Below, piece after piece: positions 1 through 10,284 of a stretch of 45,112 nucleotides of DNA (within the stretch, counting starts at the first letter, position 1; each line of letters begins with the position of its first letter). The stretch spans positions 1,056,132-1,101,243 of the forward strand of contig NW_014577066.1 in assembly GCF_000485595.1 (NCBI RefSeq), in the 5' to 3' direction. Under the pieces are notes generated by a model. It saw only the letters and a list, made by a program, of their open reading frames with translations, did not search any database and was not told the DNA's origin. Source of the stretch: Priapulus caudatus. Taxonomy: Eukaryota > Priapulida > Priapulimorpha > Priapulimorphida > Priapulidae. The translations under genes were made by a program, and so were the position numbers.

Positions 1-11
1 TATATATACTA

Positions 12-68
<57 letters not shown>
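1..68. repeat. (TA)n microsatellite at window edge
   Basis: A nearly pure run of alternating T and A opens the window, with one ACT interruption near its start. It has no coding potential. It probably lies in the intron upstream of the receptor exon at 1453. Confidence 0.95.
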
Positions 69-69
<1 letters not shown>

Positions 70-382
70 CAATCATGCGCATCGTTGGGCCTTGAAACTA
101 ATTGCACAGGGGAATACTGTTTAGGTGGATCGTTCAGGTATGTATGGTTACGTATTCATTATTGATAGTACCTCAGCTCTCTACAGATGTTATGTGTTAA
201 GCGGTTTCTTGTCTGTGCAGTAGTATATTAATTGTACACCTTATGTGGTACGCGATGTGATATAGGCCACTATTTATCTTTACTGGGTCTTTATGTGAAC
301 ATCAGTCGCAACTAGGAGCAGCACTACCACTACCACCGTCACCACTGTCGCTACGCCTTAATTATCACCTCCTCCACCACTA

Positions 383-591
383 ATCGCCATCGCCACCGCC
401 ACCATCACCGCCACCGCCACCGCCACCGCCACCGCCACCGCCACCACCGCCGCCACCACCGCCGCCACCGCCACCGCCACCGTCACCGCCACAACCACGC
501 CACCGCCACCGCCACCGCCACCGCCACCGCAACCGCAACCGCAACCGCAACCGCAACCGCCACCGCAACCGCCACCGCCACCGCCACCACA
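383..591. repeat. (CCGCCA)n hexanucleotide array
   Basis: About 210 bases of CCGCCA and CCACCG units with later CCGCAA variants. All frames through it give low-complexity Gly, Trp-Arg or Val-Ala repeats, so apparent ORFs here are not genes. The strands are strongly asymmetric in purine content. The DNA on either side (69-382 and 592-1097) shows no exon, RNA gene or transposon that I can recognise. Confidence 0.9.
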
Positions 592-1097
592 ATATATACA
601 CTTATCAATTCCATTAATGTTTGCGCCTCTTGAGACAGTGTCTCGGTATACCTGGCTAAAGTGAGATTAATATTGTGCTCCCTTTGGTATATTGCCACTA
701 ACAGTACAGTTGTCATGTTGTCGAAGACGTCGACGGCGTTGAAAACAAATCTATATGACAGCCCTTGTAATTACTTTTCCTATATAGCAATATTTCTATA
801 TTTCCGTTTGATGCATGCGAAAGTAGCACATGGCGTCGTAAGCTCCAGCTGTTAAGAGAACAGCGTGAGATATGTAAGCATTCCGTGGAACCTTTGCCTT
901 ACTGAGCTACTCAACGATTCCATTTCATTCATCCTGTATCATTAAGCGTCAGCATAATCTCTTTGATCGATGGCCGCCGTAAGTGACTGGTGGGGAATGT
1001 AAATATGCGTTTGTCTAACCCTCGCTCTGAATTGAAAAACGTCGTTGACTTTTCAGGTTTTCATCGGTGTTTTTCATAGAAATTAGTTTTTAAATAT

Positions 1098-1141
1098 CAG
1101 GAGTGAATAATAATAGAATAATCTATTATTATTCACTTCTG
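1098..1141. repeat. Short palindrome related to the MITE at 1221
   Basis: Two 20-base arms (1098-1117 and 1122-1141) are inverted copies with one mismatch around a 4-base centre. The arm starts CAGGAGTGAATAATA, which matches the terminus of the element at 1221-1343. It looks like a core-deleted relative made almost only of the two termini. Confidence 0.75.
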
Positions 1142-1220
1142 TAAGTATTTGTATTTCGTGAATATTCGCGCTTTTAATTTGGTTGTCCGATGCATATGTA
1201 AGTTGTTGATGCTACCATAA

Positions 1221-1343
1221 TATCAGGAGTGAATAATAGAGTAAAATATCACTAAAAATCACTAATTATCACTAAAAATCACGAATTATCACTCATTATC
1301 TTATGATTTATCTACTAATTATCTCTATTATTCACACCTGATA
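1221..1343. mobile_element. 123-bp MITE with 21-bp terminal inverted repeats
   Basis: The left end (1221-1241, TATCAGGAGTGAATAATAGAG less one base) is the inverted copy of 1323-1343 with one mismatch. The interior is AT-rich and made of degenerate ATCACTAAAA and ATCACTAATT units. It has no coding capacity. The target duplication is ambiguous (TA or AAT) because the flanks are AT-rich. It sits in the presumed intron just before the receptor exon at 1453. Confidence 0.75.
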
Positions 1344-1452
1344 ATATTGTGGTTATTACTGCACAGTTTCTAACGTACCCATAGTGTGTGCTTCCAAGAT
1401 GTATCTCTCGTCAAAGCACTAATTTAATCTGAATTTTTTCTTGCATCCGCAG

Positions 1453-1651
1453 TGTATAATCTTTCATGTGGAAACACATCCGAACGTACCCTCGTACACA
1501 CAGTGTGTCACCTTCAACTTCTTCCCGTCAGCATTGCATGCGAATGCATACAACGTGTTTACGATGGTGGCCGGTTACGGACTGCCGCTGTTGGTCATCA
1601 TTGTGTCCTACTCCGCCATATTGAGGGAGATCTATCGCAAGTCGCAGGAAA
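1453..1651 (+). CDS. Internal exon of a GnRH/corazonin/AKH-type neuropeptide GPCR (ECL2 to TM5)
   Basis: The exon is bounded by a CAG acceptor (1450-1452) and a GTAAGT donor starting at 1652, and ends in phase 1. It encodes extracellular loop 2 with the motif QCVTFNFFPS, whose Cys would form the conserved disulphide with the top of TM3. This loop is typical of GnRH, corazonin and adipokinetic hormone receptors. TM5 follows, with VAGYGLPLLVIIVSYSAIL and then a basic start to intracellular loop 3 (REIYRKSQE). Its phase fits the exon at 4321 exactly. TM1-TM4 are not in the window. These receptors are plasma-membrane receptors for small amidated neuropeptides and usually signal through Gq. Which of the three ligand classes applies cannot be decided from this part. 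Confidence 0.88.
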
Positions 1652-1716
1652 GTAAGTGTAAGCACGCATTTCTTACGAACTATCGTTCTCGCCTTCATTG
1701 ACTTATACATTACGCA

Positions 1717-1790
1717 TTATTATTATTATTATTATTATTATGCATGCACGCATTATTATTATTATTATTATTACTTATTATTATGCATGC
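1717..1790. repeat. (ATT)n microsatellite with duplicated TGCATGCACGCA
   Basis: Two ATT runs are each followed by TGCATGCACGCA, so the block looks locally duplicated. Confidence 0.9.
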
Positions 1791-2164
1791 ACGCAATAAA
1801 GCTTCGGACTTCACTCCTAGCCTACCAAAGTTCTATCTTTCACGCATCAACCAGGAACGCCCCGTTCTTACCTACTAAGGCCGCTAACCTTCCATCGGTT
1901 TTTACCGCACACTACAAAGTTCTATTTCTTTTTGTCCACTCATCAAAGCTTTGCCTCTCTTTTTCAACGTAACTATGCTTTCTCATTTATGTCTCTCGCC
2001 TCTAATAAAACCATCAAACGCCTATACTAGTCCGCTAATGATCTGGCCTTCTTTCTGTATTCTCCAAAGCGGAGTACAGAAACTGTCGCGTGTTTACACT
2101 GGGCGAGATAGACATTTATAGACAGCAGAAATAATAATATATTGTACTTGCTGCCAGATACCAA

Positions 2165-2171
2165 TTATATA

Positions 2172-2203
<32 letters not shown>

Positions 2204-2248
2204 CGCACACACATACACGTATATATATATATATATATACACGAATAT
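2165..2248. repeat. (TA)n microsatellite
   Basis: Two TA runs are separated by CGCACACACATACACG. No coding signal. Confidence 0.9.
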
Positions 2249-2531
2249 ACACGTGACGGTTAGGCATTAGTTTGTCAAGGATTTTAGTTCCAACTGGGGC
2301 GCAATGCCCCATCGAACTGATCACGACTATTATAGTTGAACGAGCAAATCTCGCGCATTGCGAAATACGAGATTTCAGTTTCTTATTAATTCCGTTTGTA
2401 CGCACGCCTCCTATATCGTGTTTCACGGCGCCCATTCCACAACTCTCTTCTGCCGCCGCTGCCTTCTATATATGAGCTATTCTCGAGCACCCGGTGAGTA
2501 TCGTTCAACCACAGCATATGATGAAACGCTC

Positions 2532-2533
<2 letters not shown>

Positions 2534-2587
<54 letters not shown>

Positions 2588-2762
2588 TTCTCTTCAGTCA
2601 GCTCACTCACTATCTCTCTGTTTTTACACTTGCAATGCAAGCACTCACGCGCAACACGCACACGCACACGCACACGCACACGCACACGCACACGCACACA
2701 CGCACACGCACAGCGCACACGCCCACGCACACGCACACGCACACGCACACGCACACACGCAT
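2534..2762. repeat. Compound (CT)n and (CACACG)n microsatellite
   Basis: A CT run (about 2534-2598) is followed after a short spacer by CACACG units (about 2655-2762). Long open frames across it are artefacts of the repeat. The CACACG part alternates purine and pyrimidine and could adopt Z-DNA. Confidence 0.92.
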
Positions 2763-2816
2763 GGAAATACGCTCATGCACGCGCACGTACGTACGCACGA
2801 CGCGATCCGCAGTCAC

Positions 2817-2998
2817 AATATATATTATAACTATAATATATATATATACTATATATATTATATATATATATATATATTTTATCTTATTTATTTATCGAGG
2901 GAGAGAGATGAGAGACGAGAGATCTTAAGAAAAGAAGGATAGCGAGAGGGAAGGAAAGGAAAAGTGAGCGAGAGATAGAGAGCGAAACGGGAAAGGGG
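2817..2998. repeat. (TA)n tract followed by GA-rich purine tract
   Basis: TA repeats to about 2877 are followed by about 100 bases of almost pure purine (GAGAGA, GGAAGG). No gene seen. Confidence 0.85.
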
Positions 2999-4018
2999 CG
3001 GGCGGAGCTACAATTAGCACATTATTCTTCAAGTATCCAGCGCGTTATGAACACAACCCGCATGTAGAGCAAGTTTGTGAACGAATCCTCTCTCATAGTG
3101 GATACGTAATTTATACACACCAAGTGTGTATATGAATCGTAATACGTATTTGTGATTTTAGGTGTGCAGGTAACCCCTAAGCCTCCGTAATGTGATTATT
3201 AAAGGTTCCTGCCCACGAAATTTCAAGCGGAAAATATAAAAACAGGCAAAAATTACTTATTTTAACATTGCACGTTTGTACTTGCCTATATATGTGTGAT
3301 AGGTACAAAAAAATTGCTCGGGAATACGTTCATTCAAAGCTTTTAGACTACAAAGTGAAAGTGTCGGGTCGAATGTTTCAAACAGCGTTTACTTTTGCCG
3401 CTCTGCGGCGCTGCTCTGTGAGCTGCCCGCGTCGACTCTTGCCGTCATTATACAGACTCGGAACCGCGGCAAAAAGCGGTAGACGTGATACATATTTTTA
3501 CAGTTTTATTTTCAAAGCTAACGTTCAGTTAAAGTGTAGTGAGCTATTTACTTACGTTTTTACAGTGGTTTGTTACGAAAAATGTACGTGGGAAGACATC
3601 TTTAACATGTCTTAAAAAATCCCTACCGCGTGATTAAGCCACTGATAGTCGCTAATAGATAATCAAGGCGAGGCATATTATCTTTCCGGATTTCTCTCTA
3701 ATTAGGATAAATACGAGATCAAATGTAGGTAATATGAACGATAACGAAGGTACAATGATCCGCATTAGTCGAGTGGCGGTTAAAACCAGAGTAAATCTAC
3801 GTTCAGGGGCGGGCGGGTATAAACGTAATGACAGGTCACGGTGATTCCAGTTGCCCTTTTGATGAAACCGACAGACGACCGAGCTTAGAGACAATAATAA
3901 ATATATAGGTTGTAGATAACAGAGAAAGGGCGCATAAACGAGAAGGAGAGAGGGGGATCGAGAGGGGCAATAGCATGGAGACGGTGATTAAGAACGAGTG
4001 AGGCAGAGCGGGAGGGTA

Positions 4019-4250
4019 ACAGAGATACGCGGAGTGAAAGAGAAAGAGAAAGAGACAAACAGACACATGAAGAGAGTGAGAGAGAGAGAGACAACATGAA
4101 TGTGCAAGTGTGTGTGTGTGTGTGTGTGCGCGCGCGCGCGTGTGTGTATGCGTGCGTGGCGTCTGAATGTATGGGTATATAGTATATGCGTGTGCATGAG
4201 ACACACAGAGAGAGAGATAGACAGAGAGACAGACAGGCAGAGGGACAGTC
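4019..4250. repeat. GA / (TG)n / (CG)n compound repeat
   Basis: A purine GA tract, then TG repeats, a short CGCGCGCGCG block and a second GA tract. It lies 70-300 bases upstream of the terminal receptor exon, inside the intron. Confidence 0.85.
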
Positions 4251-4320
4251 AGCCAGCGAAACACATGACGTGATAGATGTATAGCATGCTCGCCCTACTA
4301 CACACCGTCTCCTCTTGCAG

Positions 4321-4772
4321 CGAGCGCGTCACGCGCCGGCAGCGGCGGCGGCCTGCGACGCTCCTGCGGCGGCAACCTGAGCAAGGCGAAGGCGAAGACG
4401 CTCAAGATGACCATCATCATCGTGCTCGTCTTCACGATGTGCTGGACGCCGTACTATGTCATCGCCGCCTGGTACTGGTTCGATCCGGCGACGGCGCGGC
4501 TCGTCGACCCGAAGGTGCAGCGAGGCCTGTTCATGTTCGCTATCTCGAACGCCTGCATGGACCCGCTCGTCTACGGCCTGTTCACGATCAACGTGCACCG
4601 CGATGCGCAGCGCTGCTCGCAGTGGCTGCGCCGATGTCTTCGCCGCCGCGCCGACGATAAGGGCATGTCGACCACGGCGTCGTCGGCGAACATGTCGAGC
4701 AATACGGAGCGCATCTACGTGCACATGACTCCGCTGGCGACGAGTCACAACGGCATCGTATCGGCGTTGTGA
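4321..4772 (+). CDS. Terminal coding exon of GnRH/corazonin/AKH-type GPCR (ICL3, TM6, TM7, C-tail)
   Basis: The exon starts after CTCCTCTTGCAG, completes a split codon from the exon ending at 1651, and ends at TGA 4770-4772. It encodes a Gly- and Ser-rich third intracellular loop and the basic stretch SKAKAKTLKM. TM6 contains FTMCWTPYYVIAAWYWF, the CWxPYY signature of this family. TM7 has NACMDPLVYGLF, the DPxxY form of the NPxxY switch used by GnRH-type receptors. A cytoplasmic tail of about 70 residues follows, with paired Cys that could be palmitoylated and many Ser/Thr for arrestin recruitment. The exon is GC-rich (strong C/G third positions) compared with the AT-rich introns. The frame is intact. 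Confidence 0.92.
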
Positions 4773-4786
4773 GCGCGGTGGGTTCG

Positions 4787-5000
4787 GACGGGCGGCGCCA
4801 CTGTCGATGAACGGATCCAGAGACGTTCCGATCTTAAAAGTGTGGTGGATGTTCATAGGCGGCGCTACTGTCAAGAAACGGAAGCAAAGACGTTTCGATT
4901 TTAAGAGTGTGGTGGATGTTCATAGGCGGCGCCACTGTCTATAGACGTAAATGACAGTGCGGCGGATAGTCGTGATGACGCAAGGAGGCGCCACTGTCGA
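4787..5000 (+). repeat. Tandem repeat of about 66-69 bp just downstream of the receptor stop codon
   Basis: The phrase GGCGGCGC(C/T)ACTGTC recurs near 4790, 4858, 4925 and, shortened, 4985. GTGTGGTGGATGTTCATAG occurs in two units. Units have diverged by substitutions and small indels. It starts within 20 bases of the stop codon, so it is probably part of the 3' UTR. Unit-length reading frames run on into it but have no meaning. Confidence 0.8.
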
Positions 5001-6278
5001 TAAACGAAAACGGAAACGGAGTAAAAACGCATACAGGATGTTTCGTTGTACGGTGGTGCGCACCAACAAGGAAACTATGACGTCAACCGGTTGTTCACGT
5101 TTTTCGCTTGTGTCATTGACAACGGACTGTTGTAGATGCTCGCTGTGCCAGTTTCATGCTAGAAAATGCGGATATATTTATATTAGCACACTATTCTACA
5201 TTGTAACTAATGCTGTGTGCAGATATGAAGCGCCAACTCGACAAGTGAGCGCGTAAGGAGTTTCATTTCAGGAGTTAATTGTGTGTGCGAAATGGTGTTC
5301 ATGTATTGCATTGTCAAAAAGTGATCGTGTCGTGGATCACGTGTTATATCATAGGCTAAGTGCTGCGCGAATTTAAGATTGATTGATCTCAGCAGTGTAG
5401 ACAGTAGTTACGAGAAGTTGTATGCATTGAATCACTCATAATAATTTATATCGGGTTAATATTTGCTGGGAGCGCAGCTAAAGTCGTATACGTTGGCTAT
5501 ATATCATGGTTTAGCCTATATGTAAAATCTTCTAGATTTACGCGTCCCTACCCCACGTACATGCGCGCGCATGTAGGCCCTATAACGCGTATGCTCATGC
5601 TATAGGCGTCTGTGTACGAAATGGGTGCACTTTGCCTGTATGTACCTACTACCTATATATGGAATACGATTAACAGCATAATCTTCCCATTTTATTTTTA
5701 ATCCAATCTGAGCGGTGCTCTATACTAACGATTTAGCCCTAAAATAATTAGCCAATCATATGATGCGATAGATATTCGTTCCGTATCAATACTTCAAACA
5801 GGCGGATGAATTAAGTCCTATGTGATCCATCAGGCATCATTTTATTCACCATACATTATTTTAGTTGAAATCATAGGCTATAAATATTAATTGTAGGCAC
5901 CTTGCACTCGCCTACACCTTACCATAGGTAGATAATAGGGAATTCCCCTATTATCTACTTCTGACCTTACGTATTGCCCTGATAAGATCTATTATGGTTT
6001 AAGCGGCTTATAATTTATAATAGTAACACTTTTCTGATTGGGCTTTCAGCTAGTAGTAATAGGATTTAATCGCGATTAAATGGCACTGCCTTGATTAGAT
6101 ATAAATTAATCGCACCTCAACGCTATTTCAATCGCATTTCAATGTGTTAACAAATTTATTAACCGCAATTTACTCACCGTTTACATCGCTTTCAAACAGG
6201 ATTAATATTAGTAAGTGATGCCAGTGATTGCGTTCTATACACACGCGACAGCATATAAAATACGCGTAGGCCTACATT
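5001..6278. other. Receptor 3' flank / intergenic DNA, no gene recognised
   Basis: Ordinary AT-rich DNA. A palindrome at about 5926-5963 (arms GTAGATAATAGGG and its inverse around GAATTC) resembles the small palindromes at 1098 and 1221 in its terminus. No exon with credible splice sites and motif was found. Confidence 0.6.
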
Positions 6279-6288
6279 AATCATATAT

Positions 6289-6612
6289 GGGTGTTGCTAT
6301 CCCCCGGGCGTGGAGGGAGGTCACGTGATAACGTTGACGATGACGTTCAAAACGTAACCCTCACTCCAACACCGCCAACACTAACCATCACACTAAATAT
6401 ATATGTGTCGCCGCGCTATATATAGGCATTGTGATCCACAAAAATTAATCTATGGTGTGGGGACAGATATCATGATGGAAAAACTCTAACCCTTACCCTA
6501 ATCCTAACCCTAACCCTAACCCTAACCCTAACCCTGACCCTAACCCTAATCCTGCCACTAGTGCTGCCACGTTGCGGTTACCTCCCTCCACGCCCGGGGG
6601 ATAGCATTACCC
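6289..6612. mobile_element. TIR element A: 324-bp non-autonomous DNA transposon carrying a telomere-like array
   Basis: The ends are inverted copies: the left starts GGGTGTTGCTATCCCCCGGG and the right is the inverse of GGGTAATGCTATCCCCCGGG, continuing to GCGTGGAGGGAGG. A 10-bp direct repeat AATCATATAT flanks it exactly (6279-6288 and 6613-6622). A 9-11 bp duplication is the hallmark of the Mutator (MULE) superfamily. The left subterminal region has TCACGTGAT. The right subterminal region has CACTAGTGCTGCCACG, also present in element family B at 18-34 kb. There is no transposase. The interior holds the CCCTAA array at about 6487-6552. Confidence 0.85.
6487..6552 (-). repeat. Interstitial telomere-like array (CCCTAA)n
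   Basis: About ten CCCTAA units, with a few variants (CCCTTA, CCTAAT, CCTGAC) at the edges, lie wholly inside TIR element A. The TTAGGG strand is the minus strand. Confidence 0.95.
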
Positions 6613-6622
6613 AATCATATAT

Positions 6623-7271
6623 GAGCACGGAGTGATGGCCATGATGGATTTCCATGCATGTGTATACATGCGCGCGTGTGTGTGCGTGCGTAGGCGTGTG
6701 TGCATGTGTATGTATGTGTGCTTGTATATTGACAAAGTGTATATTGAAAGGTATCGGTATGTAATCATGGATATTGAGGTTTAGGCTGAAAATTGACTCG
6801 TTTACCTTGGCACATGGCCTAGCATAAATTGAGGTAGTGAAGTAGTGAACCCCCGCGTGAAAGGTACACGGGTATACACATGGATTATATGACGTTTGAA
6901 TAGGGAACTCAGTGATGTTCTGATTTGAAGAAACCCATGCCATGCATCCAAGTAGGGTTATTTGATCGTCTGTAATCGTTTGATATGTGATACCTGGAAT
7001 TATGTATACATGATATGTATGTTCGTATGAGCGTAAACATAATTGTGCTGATATCAGTCTATAGTGCTGGCATATAAGGATTTGCGCTACCCATTATCAA
7101 CTGGCGAGTCAGCTTTGCATAAACAGTGTTTGTTCGCAGTAAGCTACTATTCAGTGTGTTGTCTTTGTACTCAAGCACGCGCGAATCTCGACGCGTGGGA
7201 TTGAGTAAAATTGCGAGGTATTTAAAGACGACGAGAGATTTTTATTACGCAATCACGGTCGCGTGTAGGCA
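6623..7271. other. Intergenic DNA, no gene recognised
   Basis: Contains a degenerate GTGTGCATG stretch (about 6655-6725). The minus-strand frame at 6578-6943 runs partly through element A and the repeat and shows no family motif, so I do not call it a gene. Confidence 0.55.
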
Positions 7272-7615
7272 CACACGCAAATCGCCATTCCGGTCTGACG
7301 GCGCCATTGACAGCTAGCTCTATATCATATGAAATGTGAACGCGCACGTGTGCACCCAAGCTATTACTACTACGTTTTCACAATATGTCAGAAGGAGTCT
7401 GCGATTGCGATAAACAATACGTCCGCCGCCAGCGCGTCATCGCACGCAAATCGTCATTCCGGTCTGACGGCGCCATTGACAGCTAGCGCTATATTATCAT
7501 ATGAATTGTGAACGCGCACGTGCGCTATTATCCAAGCTATTACTACTACGTTTTCACAATATGTCAGCGGGAGTCTGCGATTGCGATAAACAATACGTCC
7601 GCCGCCAGCGCGTCG
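7272..7615. repeat. Direct tandem duplication, about 172 bp per unit
   Basis: Unit 1 (about 7272-7442) and unit 2 (about 7443-7615) both run from ACGCAAATCG through TTCCGGTCTGACGGCGCCAT and TATTACTACTACGTTTTCAC to CCGCCGCCAGCGCGTC. They differ by scattered substitutions and small indels, so the duplication is not very recent. No function is evident. The surrounding CpG-rich DNA (7100-8040) has short frames but none with a recognised motif. Confidence 0.88.
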
Positions 7616-9118
7616 TCGCCGGGATTTTCGTCTCCTCTCGCCATGCCGGTCGCGAACAATTGGCGAAATGTTTCGATAAGCTTCGCGCACACCGCAGGGA
7701 CACGAATCAGTGACACATCATCATCGTCACGGCGGCTGACGGCGTCAGCGTGAAACGGGATTCTGCTGAAATCTATATAAAAAAACGTGCGTTCACCGAC
7801 TTCACTGAGTATTTAGCCTGTGGATTACAGCGGGCTGACTGAGTGACGAGGGGATGTGTGCGGCGGTAGCGAGAGTCGAATAATCGGGTTCGCGTTTGAG
7901 TCGACGCGTCGGATAAAAGCGCTCATATCAACGCGCCGTCGGCTTCTCCTGCCTCCATACCGCACTCTACACCGCTCTGATAAGCAACAAATGCTCACGT
8001 AAAAAAACATCCAGACGTCCATCGCGGCCGTCATGCTTAGAATCTGAGAACTCGATAGCCGATCAATGTGCTAGCCAAAAAAGAAATAAGTTTCATCTCC
8101 ACGATGGTCAAATAAATAATCAAAATTTCCATAATTTCTAAATTTCTATTATATAATTATTATTGAGCCTGCGTACGTGAGCACGTGAGTGCGTACGTGC
8201 GTGCACTCGTGCGTTCGTGCCTGCATGCTTGCGTGCAGTACACCAGAAGTAAAGTTCACAAATCGTTTAATGCCACCTCAATGTCGTGTGCAAATAAACA
8301 CGTGTCCGCGCGTACGGCTGAGTAAACAGGGACGGGTTACGTACTGTGTGAACGCGGCCAATCTCAGGAAATTAGGTTTCCGTCTTATTGCGGGCAATCC
8401 GATATTGCACGAACAGATCAACAGCAAACGATCAACACTCCGGTCATATTTTTTCTCCGTTCGCGTAACTAAACCTATACGTTTTCATTAATTAGTAGAA
8501 AATAATAATAAAGATAATTGATATTATTCATATTACTTGATTGCGTGGCACAACCCTTAACATATCTCGCAGTTATTTGATTTTACTTTTAATATTGCCA
8601 CGCGAGTAATTATAAATTAAAGATAAACAGCATGTCTCTTGGATAACTAAGTACCGATTTATTTATTTACGGTAATTAAGCAAGCTATCATTGCTACGTG
8701 CAGGATTTCGACATTAGTAAAATGAGCAATAACAACACGAGTGAAACTTTAACATCGCACGTACAACAAACATGGACAAATTGATTAATTACAAAATAAC
8801 AAAATACATGATAAATATAGTTAGTATATAAGGCTAAAGTACAATTAAGTCTCACGAACCGATACCCCGTAATCACAAGAATAAATATATTATGTTTTCG
8901 ATGATTTACATGATAATTATGTTTGCTAAGATTATTACGAGGCATTAAGAAGTGTAACGAGTTATATCACCCCTATGATCAGGTGTTTTTTTATTATTCT
9001 AATTTTTACCAATTTATAATTTATAATTATATCCAATTTAATTATTACTCTAATTATTTTATAAATTAATTTAATAACTTCAACTATTTAATAATTGTTA
9101 ACTAATTTTGTTAATCAT
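7616..9118. other. Intergenic DNA, no gene recognised
   Basis: GC-rich to about 8040, then AT-rich. A GTGCGTACGTGCGTGC stretch lies near 8170-8235. No exon or RNA gene could be supported. Confidence 0.55.
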
Positions 9119-9562
9119 GCTGATCGCAGTGAAACAAAGTCGAATGACGTATAGCCGACCTCCATAACATGTCAATGTCACCAGCCACACCATCGAGCGC
9201 TACAAAGTCTATCATCATATCTGCTAATTGCCTTAGCTGGCACTCACACGGGTCACGCAGGCACAGATCTAGGATTACCGTCATTCGTATCGAGCAGAAC
9301 TTGATTTCCATGGACGCCTTTTATTTATGCAGGGCGGTACTGCCCAATCGGTCACTTATTTTGCACTAATTTCATTATTATTTTAATTTTTTTTTTAATT
9401 ATTTAATATCTCCCACTATTTAATAATTGCGAAAAAATCGCAGTGATAATGAGCCAAGGTCGAATTGCATATAGGCGTCCTACATAACATTTCAATGCTA
9501 CCACCCACACCATCGAGCTTAATGTAGGGCGGCCCCAGCGGTCACCTATTTTGCGCTATTCG
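9119..9562. repeat. Diverged duplicated sequence, two copies
   Basis: The block at 9119-9197 (ATCGCAGTGA to CACACCATCGAGC) recurs at about 9436-9517. The phrase GGGCGGTACTGCCCAATCGG with TCACTTATTTTGCAC at 9332-9366 recurs as GGGCGGCCCCAGCGGTCACC with TATTTTGCGC at 9528-9557. This is a diverged local duplication or two copies of an interspersed repeat. The spacing between halves differs between the copies. Confidence 0.7.
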
Positions 9563-9953
9563 AAGAAGCCGCCGGTGGCTTTCCATCCATCGACTTTTCA
9601 TCCTTGACAGAGGGCGCTGATGACTTTCCGGGAACAGATTTCGCGTCATTCGCAGCTGGTGCACCTGGCGCAGCTGGCGCTCCGGGCACCGAGTTCTCAT
9701 CCTTTGACATGGGAGCTACGGGCTTTCCGGCGACAGAGCTCACGTTATTCACCGATGGTGTGACAGGTTGTGTGGTGATCGGCTTCGCTTTTAGTTGGAC
9801 TCCGACACCATTAGGAATAATGACAGCTCCCCCCGGTGGCTTGTTATCTGCATATTTAAACAGGTAAAGTCGCCGGGTTGGACACGCACCACTTAGAATA
9901 AAACATAGAATGAATGAACGAGTGAACAGCAGAACAATTTCAGTTCTGATCAA
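9546..9953 (-). CDS. Possible small secreted Pro/Ala/Ser/Lys-rich protein (uncertain)
   Basis: An open frame of 135 codons. Its start (MIRTEIVLLFTRSFILCFIL) resembles a signal peptide with a possible cut after SGAC. The rest is low-complexity: imperfect repeats of the type APSVKDEKSxxGKP and PGAPAAPGAPAA, with no globular domain I recognise. The same strand has TTTAAATATGCAG just before residue 36, so the coding part could instead be a single exon from about 9846 to 9546 joined to something upstream. The 3' end overlaps the repeat described at 9528-9562. The ordered amino-acid repeats argue for real coding, but no second gene element supports it. Confidence 0.4.
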   Translation of the reverse strand: MIRTEIVLLFTRSFILCFILSGACPTRRLYLFKYADNKPPGGAVIIPNGVGVQLKAKPITTQPVTPSVNNVSSVAGKPVAPMSKDENSVPGAPAAPGAPAANDAKSVPGKSSAPSVKDEKSMDGKPPAASSNSAK

Positions 9954-10218
9954 ACAAATCAGTCGTAAACGTGGTGTTACGACGCGGTTGTGTATCGACT
10001 ATATTTCAAACCTACGTGCGACGGCTTTCGTGAAATTCTTCGCTTTTTGTGGAGTCCCTTTTCTATCAGTTTTTCCGTTTTTTTCACTTTCGGTCTGTCA
10101 AGAAACCACAAAAACAACCGAACATGATAATCCGATTTTGTTCTTGCAGAACACACACACACACACACACACACACAACACAAACATACCTACACACGCA
10201 TACACGCACGTACACGCG

Positions 10219-10284
<66 letters not shown>

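Larger units (their letters stand above)
1652..4320 (+). other. Receptor intron, rich in microsatellites
   Basis: This 2.67-kb intron joins the two receptor exons, with donor GTAAGT at 1652 and acceptor CTCCTCTTGCAG ending at 4320. It holds ATT, TA, CT, CACACG and GA tracts listed separately. The stretch 3000-4070 is ordinary AT-rich DNA in which I see no exon; the 115-codon reading frame at 3268-3615 lacks any recognisable motif. Confidence 0.85.

Noticed and set aside
380-716. Long minus-strand frames of Arg-Trp, Gly or Val-Ala repeats
   Set aside because: Translation of the CCGCCA hexanucleotide array; no non-repeat domain or splice signal.
1098-1343. CRISPR-like repeat array from the recurring ATCACTAAAA units
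   Set aside because: Units are short, irregular and without spacers, and lie within a MITE in a eukaryotic intron.
3268-3615. A 115-codon plus-strand frame in the receptor intron
   Set aside because: No homologous motif, no splice sites, and the AT-rich intron easily gives one frame of this size.
4277-4874. Other long frames overlapping the terminal receptor exon, including a 181-codon minus-strand frame
   Set aside because: Shadows of the GC-rich receptor exon; they contain no motif and ignore the splice-phase match.
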